Below are positions 59,477 to 64,000 of a stretch of 64,000 bases of DNA, piece by piece. A program made the position numbers and the translations under genes. Under the pieces are notes generated by a model. That model did no database searches. It saw nothing but the letters and a program-made list of their open reading frames with translations, and had not been told where the DNA came from. The stretch is from Burkholderiaceae bacterium. Lineage in GTDB: Bacteria; Pseudomonadota; Gammaproteobacteria; Burkholderiales; Burkholderiaceae. The stretch covers positions 1-64,000 of the forward strand of contig CANFOL010000011.1 in assembly GCA_947448695.1 (NCBI GenBank), in the 5' to 3' direction. Positions within the stretch are counted from its first letter, which is position 1, and every line of letters begins with the position of its first letter.

Positions 59477-60460
59477 ATGACACGTCTGATCTATTGCCGA
59501 GTATTTGTATTTACTTTTGCTCTTTTACTCATATCTCCTTTTCAATCTACTTTTGGGCAAAATTATCCTAATAGACCGATTAAATTCATTGCGCCATTCC
59601 CTCCCGGAGGAACGAGTGATGTTCTAGGTCGACTCATCGCTCAAAAACTAAGTGATGGACTTGGTCAACCAGTCATCGTCGAAAATAGGCCAGGAGCGTC
59701 GGGAAATATTGGTCATGAAATGGCCGCCAAGACAAATCCAGATGGTTATACGATTCTTCTTTCCAATAGTAGTACCGTTGTCAATAATCCATTTCTGTAT
59801 AAACAAATGCCGTTTGACTGGTATAAAGATTTCACACCTATTTCAATGGTCGCCATTGCCGGTCAAGTCCTAGTTGTGAATCCTAATGTTCCTGCCAAAA
59901 ATCTTAATGAACTCACCGCTCTTGTTAAAGCTAATCCTGGTAAATATAATTTTGGCTCTGGTGGCAAGGGTATTCAGTCACATATTAGTGGCGAGATGTA
60001 TAAAAATGCCGCCAATGTTGATATTGTTCATATACCTTATAAAGGCACCGGGGTTGCAGTTGCTGATGCGGTTGCAGGCCAGATTCAAATGGTGTTTTCT
60101 GATATGGCACCAGCTGTGCCTTTTATCAAAAGTAATAAACTAAGGGCTCTAGCTGTTACCTCCTTACAAAGATCAAACACGCTTCCCGATGTGCCAACAA
60201 TGGCTGAACAAGGATACCCTGGCTTTGAAGCAAGCGTTTGGTGGTCTATTGTTGGCCCTAAAGGACTGCCCACTCCAATCGTTGAGCGTCTTAATCTTGA
60301 ACTATCAAAAATAATGGTAACTGCAGAAATAAAAGAGTCTTTTGAAAAGTTAGGCGTCACACCTCTCTACAGTAGACCAGATGTCATTTTTGAAAAATCC
60401 CGCGCGGAATCTCCAATCGTTGGCGAAGTCATGAGAAAAGCTGGTATTGAAAAAGAATAA
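59477..60460 (+). CDS. TctC/Bug-type periplasmic solute receptor 14
   Basis: 327 residues from the ATG at 59477; an in-frame TTG at 59465 would add four residues. Cut near FQSTFG|QNYPN. It has canonical loops, APFPPGGTSDVLGR and ENRPGASG. It is in the same direction as the itaconate/mesaconate-type genes but separated by 216 bases, so it has its own promoter or is the last gene of a long transcript. A branched C5-dicarboxylate is the natural guess for its ligand. Confidence 0.87.
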   Translation: MTRLIYCRVFVFTFALLLISPFQSTFGQNYPNRPIKFIAPFPPGGTSDVLGRLIAQKLSDGLGQPVIVENRPGASGNIGHEMAAKTNPDGYTILLSNSSTVVNNPFLYKQMPFDWYKDFTPISMVAIAGQVLVVNPNVPAKNLNELTALVKANPGKYNFGSGGKGIQSHISGEMYKNAANVDIVHIPYKGTGVAVADAVAGQIQMVFSDMAPAVPFIKSNKLRALAVTSLQRSNTLPDVPTMAEQGYPGFEASVWWSIVGPKGLPTPIVERLNLELSKIMVTAEIKESFEKLGVTPLYSRPDVIFEKSRAESPIVGEVMRKAGIEKE

Positions 60461-60463
60461 CTC

Positions 60464-61297
60464 CTAAATTTGGAGCATCTTCAAAGTCGCGTTATAAAGT
60501 GTGGACTCTGGCTGAGAAAATACATCCATCAAGTCAAAATGATTACATCCAGGCATGCTGATATCCCCTTGAAAGTTATCAGGCCATGTTTTTGCAATCA
60601 GCTCATTTTGTCGATGAAACTCTTCTGACTCGTCGCCTCCGACACATGTCCAAAAAGGAATATTTTTTAATGGACTGAAGTGAATGGGGCTAAGTTGCTG
60701 AGCTCTTGGTGTGTCTAATTGCAAAACCGTATTCAAAAAACTAGCTTGAACTAAAGGCTCCAGATCAAATAAACCACTTAGAGTGATCGCCCCCTTAATA
60801 ATGGAATTCGGTTGATCAGCCCATGACTGTGTCATCATCATTGCGGTGAGATGTCCTCCTGCAGAGTGTCCTGTCAAATATAGTTGCTGTGCATTGGCGC
60901 CATATTGATGCGCATTGTCATAAACCCACTGCACTCCTCGTTGAACTTGAGAAACAATCGTCTCTAATGTCACTCTAGGTGCCAATCCATAATTAAGTAA
61001 AAAGACTGTCGCACCGGCCTTAGCAAATGCTTTTGCAATGAATGAGAACTCGGATTTATCTGACCCTCGCCAATATCCTCCATGAATAAAAATTAAACAA
61101 GGCGCATCCGGTTGAGGTGCAATAAAGATATCAAGCTTTTCATCTTGATCAGTACCGTACGCTACATCTAACTTACAATCCCAAGTCATACGAGCGTACT
61201 CTGATTTTCTTTGCCAACCTTGCATAATCTCAAGGTGGTTTTTAACACTCAAGCGAGGGTTATATTGCTGATTACAATATTCTTCTGTAAAAATCAT
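60464..61297 (-). CDS. Alpha/beta hydrolase (esterase, kynurenine-formamidase-like)
   Basis: 277 residues. HGGYWRGSDKSEF is the oxyanion-hole motif of the formamidase/carboxylesterase branch. The nucleophile elbow is TGHSAGGHLTAMM (serine in GHSAGG), a likely acid residue lies in GGDESEEFH, and GCNHFDLMDVF provides the catalytic histidine. It has no signal peptide, so it is cytoplasmic. It is convergent with receptor 14, three bases apart, and nine bases downstream of the Tat-type binding protein on its own strand. Ester or amide substrate unknown. Confidence 0.8.
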   Translation of the reverse strand: MIFTEEYCNQQYNPRLSVKNHLEIMQGWQRKSEYARMTWDCKLDVAYGTDQDEKLDIFIAPQPDAPCLIFIHGGYWRGSDKSEFSFIAKAFAKAGATVFLLNYGLAPRVTLETIVSQVQRGVQWVYDNAHQYGANAQQLYLTGHSAGGHLTAMMMTQSWADQPNSIIKGAITLSGLFDLEPLVQASFLNTVLQLDTPRAQQLSPIHFSPLKNIPFWTCVGGDESEEFHRQNELIAKTWPDNFQGDISMPGCNHFDLMDVFSQPESTLYNATLKMLQI

Positions 61298-61306
61298 TTT
61301 TCAAAA

Positions 61307-62284
61307 TCACAGTGACTTTCGTGCACGCTCATAAAAAGATAAATCAACCAATTTTTTCTCATCTAATGGTCTGCCTTTTCCAAATTCAGTTCTGATGGAG
61401 AGTAAGTTATCAAAACCTTTTTGCGAAAATTGTGCATCTTGATCTAAGCCAAAGCCTGGTGTAGTTAAGAGCTGATATGACTGCTCAGTAATGAATGGAT
61501 CTAACTTCATATTCTTGGTCAAAATCTCAATAGCTTCATTTTTATTAGCGGGATTTAATGACCAGCGAACGGCCAAAATCCATGCTGATATATACCGCTC
61601 AATGATTGCAGCGTTTTGATTAATCCAAGGTCGCATAGCAAACATGCCTTGACCTTGATAAGGGCCTACTAAATCTACAAGTCGGCCCATACTTTTTAAA
61701 CCTGCTTGTTTAGCCTGAATGGAAAATGGCGGATTCAGTGGTGCCGCAGTATTTTCTTTATTTTTCTGCATCGCTTCCAATCTCAAAGCGGTTCGGCCTA
61801 CAGGATTTAATTTGTATTCCGTATCAGGTATGCCTGCAAGTGCTAAAGCCTTTTTAACCTGCAAAGCATATGCTGTATTGGGTGCATCTACTACCAATAC
61901 TTTGCCTCGAATATCTTGCAAGGTTTTTAATTCAGGTTGATAAAAGAGCTCATTTAAGCTTGAGTCACCACCCATCAAAATAACAGACTCTTGTTCTTTA
62001 TAGTCCACAATTGCCACGGAGTTATCTACTGCAGAATGTGCAATATCAAATTTACCATTCGCTAAGCCATCTCTTAATTCGGTTGAATTCATCGTATAGG
62101 TGAGTTGTACATCTACGCCTTTGGATTTGAAGAACCCTTTTTCAAGAGCTACCCACATCGATAAATTTTGCGCTCCAGGAAATACAATAACATTGACCGT
62201 ATTTGAATTAGCCATAGCGGGATGGTAAATCATTGGGGCTAATATACCCCCGGCAACACTGGTAATAAATTGTCTTCTTTGCAT
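61307..62284 (-). CDS. ABC-type solute-binding protein (NMT1/SsuA-like), Tat-like signal
   Basis: 325 residues. The N-terminus MQRRQFITSVAGG carries a twin-arginine motif before a hydrophobic stretch cut near AMANS. The body resembles the NMT1/THI5 and SsuA/TauA fold: NLSMWVALEKGFFKSKGVDVQLTY, then a region GKFDIAHSAVDNSVAIV. Such receptors bind pyrimidines, sulfonates or similar for ABC importers, but none is encoded here. AAGGAGAC precedes the ATG. Co-directional with the alpha/beta hydrolase. Confidence 0.78.
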   Translation of the reverse strand: MQRRQFITSVAGGILAPMIYHPAMANSNTVNVIVFPGAQNLSMWVALEKGFFKSKGVDVQLTYTMNSTELRDGLANGKFDIAHSAVDNSVAIVDYKEQESVILMGGDSSLNELFYQPELKTLQDIRGKVLVVDAPNTAYALQVKKALALAGIPDTEYKLNPVGRTALRLEAMQKNKENTAAPLNPPFSIQAKQAGLKSMGRLVDLVGPYQGQGMFAMRPWINQNAAIIERYISAWILAVRWSLNPANKNEAIEILTKNMKLDPFITEQSYQLLTTPGFGLDQDAQFSQKGFDNLLSIRTEFGKGRPLDEKKLVDLSFYERARKSL

Positions 62285-62469
62285 GTATGTCTCCTTGAAT
62301 ACTTAAAGTATAACGACTATCCATATTTCATCCGAGTGATTGACAAGAAGTAAGAATAAAAAGAAGCATCATGTCATCCGTCTTTGTTGATATTCAACCA
62401 AGCTTAGGTGAGCTAAAATTAAAGAATAAAATATTGTTGCCGACTAACATTCCTCCTCGAAAGATGTTC

Positions 62470-64000
62470 ATGACCTTTAATTGGAATAACCCATACCCAA
62501 CCACTCGTATTCCAGTGTTTGCGAGAAATATTGCGTCTACTTCACATCCACTGGCTTCTCAAGCCGGCCTTCGAATCCTCCAACAAGGGGGTAATGCAGT
62601 GGACGCAGCAATTGCTACTGCGGCCGTTCTGATGGTTGTTGAGCCTGTATCAAATGGCTTAGGGAGTGATATGTTTGCCATTATTTGGGACGGGGAAAAA
62701 CTACATGGACTCAATTCCTCTGGAACAGCTCCAAGCGCTTGGAGTCCTGAGTACTATGAAAATAAATATGGCATTGATACCAATGGCCTAGCAAAGCGCC
62801 CCATGCGAGGTTGGGATACGGTGACAGTCCCTGGCGCCATTGCTGGCTGGGGGGCGCTTCATGAAAAATTTGGAAAATTAAGCTTTTCTGAGATCTTAGC
62901 TCCAGCGATTGATATTGCTGAACAAGGTCATGCGATTGCTCCAATTGTTGCCCACAAATGGGCTGCAGGTATTCCTGATCTTGAGAATCAACCTGGATTT
63001 AAAGAAATGTTTATGCCCAATGGTCGCGCACCCCATATTGGTGAACGCTTTACGGCTCTCAATATGGCGAAGGCTTTTAAACGCCTTTGTCAGTTTGGTA
63101 CTCAAGATTATTATGAGGGCGAAATAGCCCAAGCTATTGCCAATCATTCCAAAGCTCATGGCGGATCCATGACGATGCATGATTTAAAAAGCTATCGTCC
63201 TGAATGGGTCGATTTAATTTCCACACAATATCGTGGCTATGATATTCATGAAATTCCTCCAAATGGACAAGGTATTGGGGCTCTGATTGCCTTAGGTATT
63301 TTAGAAAATCTCAACATTGAAGATTACCCGGTTGATGGCGTTCTAAGTCAACATCTGCAAATTGAGGCAATGAAACTTGCCTTTGCAGATGTCTATCAAT
63401 ATGTGGCAGATCCCAAAAGTATGAGTGTCAAACCAAGTGAGATGTTAGATCCAGGTTACTTAAAAGAACGCTCCCAACTGATTGATTTAAATAAAGCCAC
63501 TCATTTCAAATTTGGTTTACCGCCATCGGGAGGAACCGTTTATCTCACCACCGCAGATCAATCCGGCATGATGGTTTCCTTTATTCAAAGTAATTACATG
63601 GGATTTGGCTCAGGCGTTGTTGTTCCTGAATTTGGTATTAGTTTACAAAATCGTGGCGTAGGATTTTCTTTAGATCGTAAATCAGATAATATCGTAGCAG
63701 CTGGTAAGCGACCTTTTCACACGATCATTCCTGCCTTTATGACCAAGCAAGTCAATGGTCAAATCTTCCCGCAAATGAGTTTTGGTGTCATGGGTGGTGA
63801 TATGCAACCCCAAGGACATTTACAAACCATCGTTCGTATGTTGAGCTACCAACAACAACCGCAAAGTGCTTGCGATGCACCACGCTGGAAGGTCAACCGC
63901 GACTTTACCCTAGATGTGGAATCTAACTTGAATCTTGATACTGTTGCAGGCCTCACAGACTTAGGTCATCAACTCAAGAGTATTGATGACCCTTACATGG
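62470..64000 (+). CDS. ggt: Gamma-glutamyltransferase-family protein, 3' end beyond the window
   Basis: The frame is open from 62371 to the right edge. I chose ATG at 62470 (MTFNWNNPYPTTRIPVFARN) because it fits the family N-terminus; ATGs at 62371 and 62464 are alternatives. Recognisable parts are STSHPLASQAGLRILQQGG with GNAVDAAIATAAV, PNGQGIGALIALG, and the autoprocessing region GGTVYLTTADQSG with the nucleophile threonine. There is no signal peptide, unlike the periplasmic glutathione enzyme, so it may be the cytoplasmic type that hydrolyses gamma-glutamyl or other amides. About 510 residues are visible, so the remainder should be short. Confidence 0.87.
   Translation, partial: MTFNWNNPYPTTRIPVFARNIASTSHPLASQAGLRILQQGGNAVDAAIATAAVLMVVEPVSNGLGSDMFAIIWDGEKLHGLNSSGTAPSAWSPEYYENKYGIDTNGLAKRPMRGWDTVTVPGAIAGWGALHEKFGKLSFSEILAPAIDIAEQGHAIAPIVAHKWAAGIPDLENQPGFKEMFMPNGRAPHIGERFTALNMAKAFKRLCQFGTQDYYEGEIAQAIANHSKAHGGSMTMHDLKSYRPEWVDLISTQYRGYDIHEIPPNGQGIGALIALGILENLNIEDYPVDGVLSQHLQIEAMKLAFADVYQYVADPKSMSVKPSEMLDPGYLKERSQLIDLNKATHFKFGLPPSGGTVYLTTADQSGMMVSFIQSNYMGFGSGVVVPEFGISLQNRGVGFSLDRKSDNIVAAGKRPFHTIIPAFMTKQVNGQIFPQMSFGVMGGDMQPQGHLQTIVRMLSYQQQPQSACDAPRWKVNRDFTLDVESNLNLDTVAGLTDLGHQLKSIDDPYM

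Noticed and set aside
62299..62311. ATACTT-A-AAGTAT palindrome between the Tat-type binding protein and the gamma-glutamyltransferase
   Set aside because: Only six A/T-rich pairs; expected by chance in a sequence of this composition. Not similar enough to the MarR palindrome to claim a regulon.
62711..63180. Several short frames antisense to the gamma-glutamyltransferase
   Set aside because: They lie opposite a continuous open frame with clear family motifs that simply runs off the window.
1..64000. Mobile island or phage origin for the catabolic modules
   Set aside because: No integrase, transposase, tRNA-based attachment site or direct repeat was seen, and composition appears even by eye; clustering alone does not show transfer.

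Overview
The window looks like part of a low-GC (roughly 40%, judged by eye) beta-proteobacterial chromosome, most likely Burkholderiales. The main reason is fourteen separate TctC/Bug-type periplasmic solute receptors, an expansion typical of that order, together with class III CoA-transferases, Rieske oxygenases of the phthalate family and MmgE/PrpD proteins. I see no rRNA, tRNA, CRISPR array, insertion sequence, integrase or phage gene. No stretch longer than about 300 bases lacks a gene. The genus cannot be fixed from the sequence alone.

Layout. 1-2.9 kb: a ferric-iron ABC transporter, with permease and ATPase divergent and a near-consensus Fur box at 69-87 facing a gene that begins just off the left edge. 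3.1-15.4 kb: an aromatic-acid cluster of the phthalate 4,5-dioxygenase type. It holds a dihydroxyphthalate-decarboxylase-like protein, two Rieske oxygenase alpha subunits, a Rieske ferredoxin, an FMN/2Fe-2S reductase, a cis-dihydrodiol dehydrogenase-like protein, a MarR regulator, two MDR dehydrogenases, a YciI-like protein and three receptors. A perfect 16-bp palindrome lies between predicted divergent promoters at about 10.27 kb. 15.6-20.0 kb: an MmgE/PrpD protein with an export signal, then a cytochrome c, a Tat-exported gluconate-2-dehydrogenase subunit 3-like protein and a GMC flavoprotein with a four-cysteine iron-sulfur motif, probably one periplasmic dehydrogenase. 20.1-25.6 kb: an MBL hydrolase, a PanE-like reductase, a VOC protein and three receptors.

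25.6-35.0 kb: minus-strand genes for receptors, a CoA-transferase, a DctP-like protein without a signal peptide, two Gfo/Idh/MocA dehydrogenases and a lipoprotein receptor. 35.1-38.4 kb: CoA-transferase / CitE-like lyase / CoA-transferase. 38.4-46.1 kb: a seven-gene, nearly gapless minus-strand operon (DUF35 protein, two acyl-CoA ligases, SMP-30 lactonase, receptor, thiolase, alcohol dehydrogenase). 46.2-48.6 kb: a small unknown gene and htpG, the one clear housekeeping gene, with a candidate heat-shock promoter and a strong terminator. 48.8-54.1 kb: a D-2-hydroxyacid dehydrogenase and two receptors facing a two-subunit ThDP decarboxylase plus CoA-transferase. 54.3-60.5 kb: a crotonase-fold protein without the usual glutamates, then an itaconate/mesaconate-type set (hydratase, acyl-CoA dehydrogenase, CoA-transferase, citramalyl-CoA lyase-like) and a receptor. 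60.5-64 kb: an alpha/beta hydrolase, a Tat-type ABC receptor and the start of a gamma-glutamyltransferase that runs off the right edge.

The recurring logic is one receptor (capture an organic acid) placed beside one short catabolic module (activate to a CoA ester or oxygenate, then cleave). No TctA/TctB membrane subunits are present, so the receptors must share a transporter encoded elsewhere or have other roles. All functions are inferred from motifs and context; substrates are mostly unknown.
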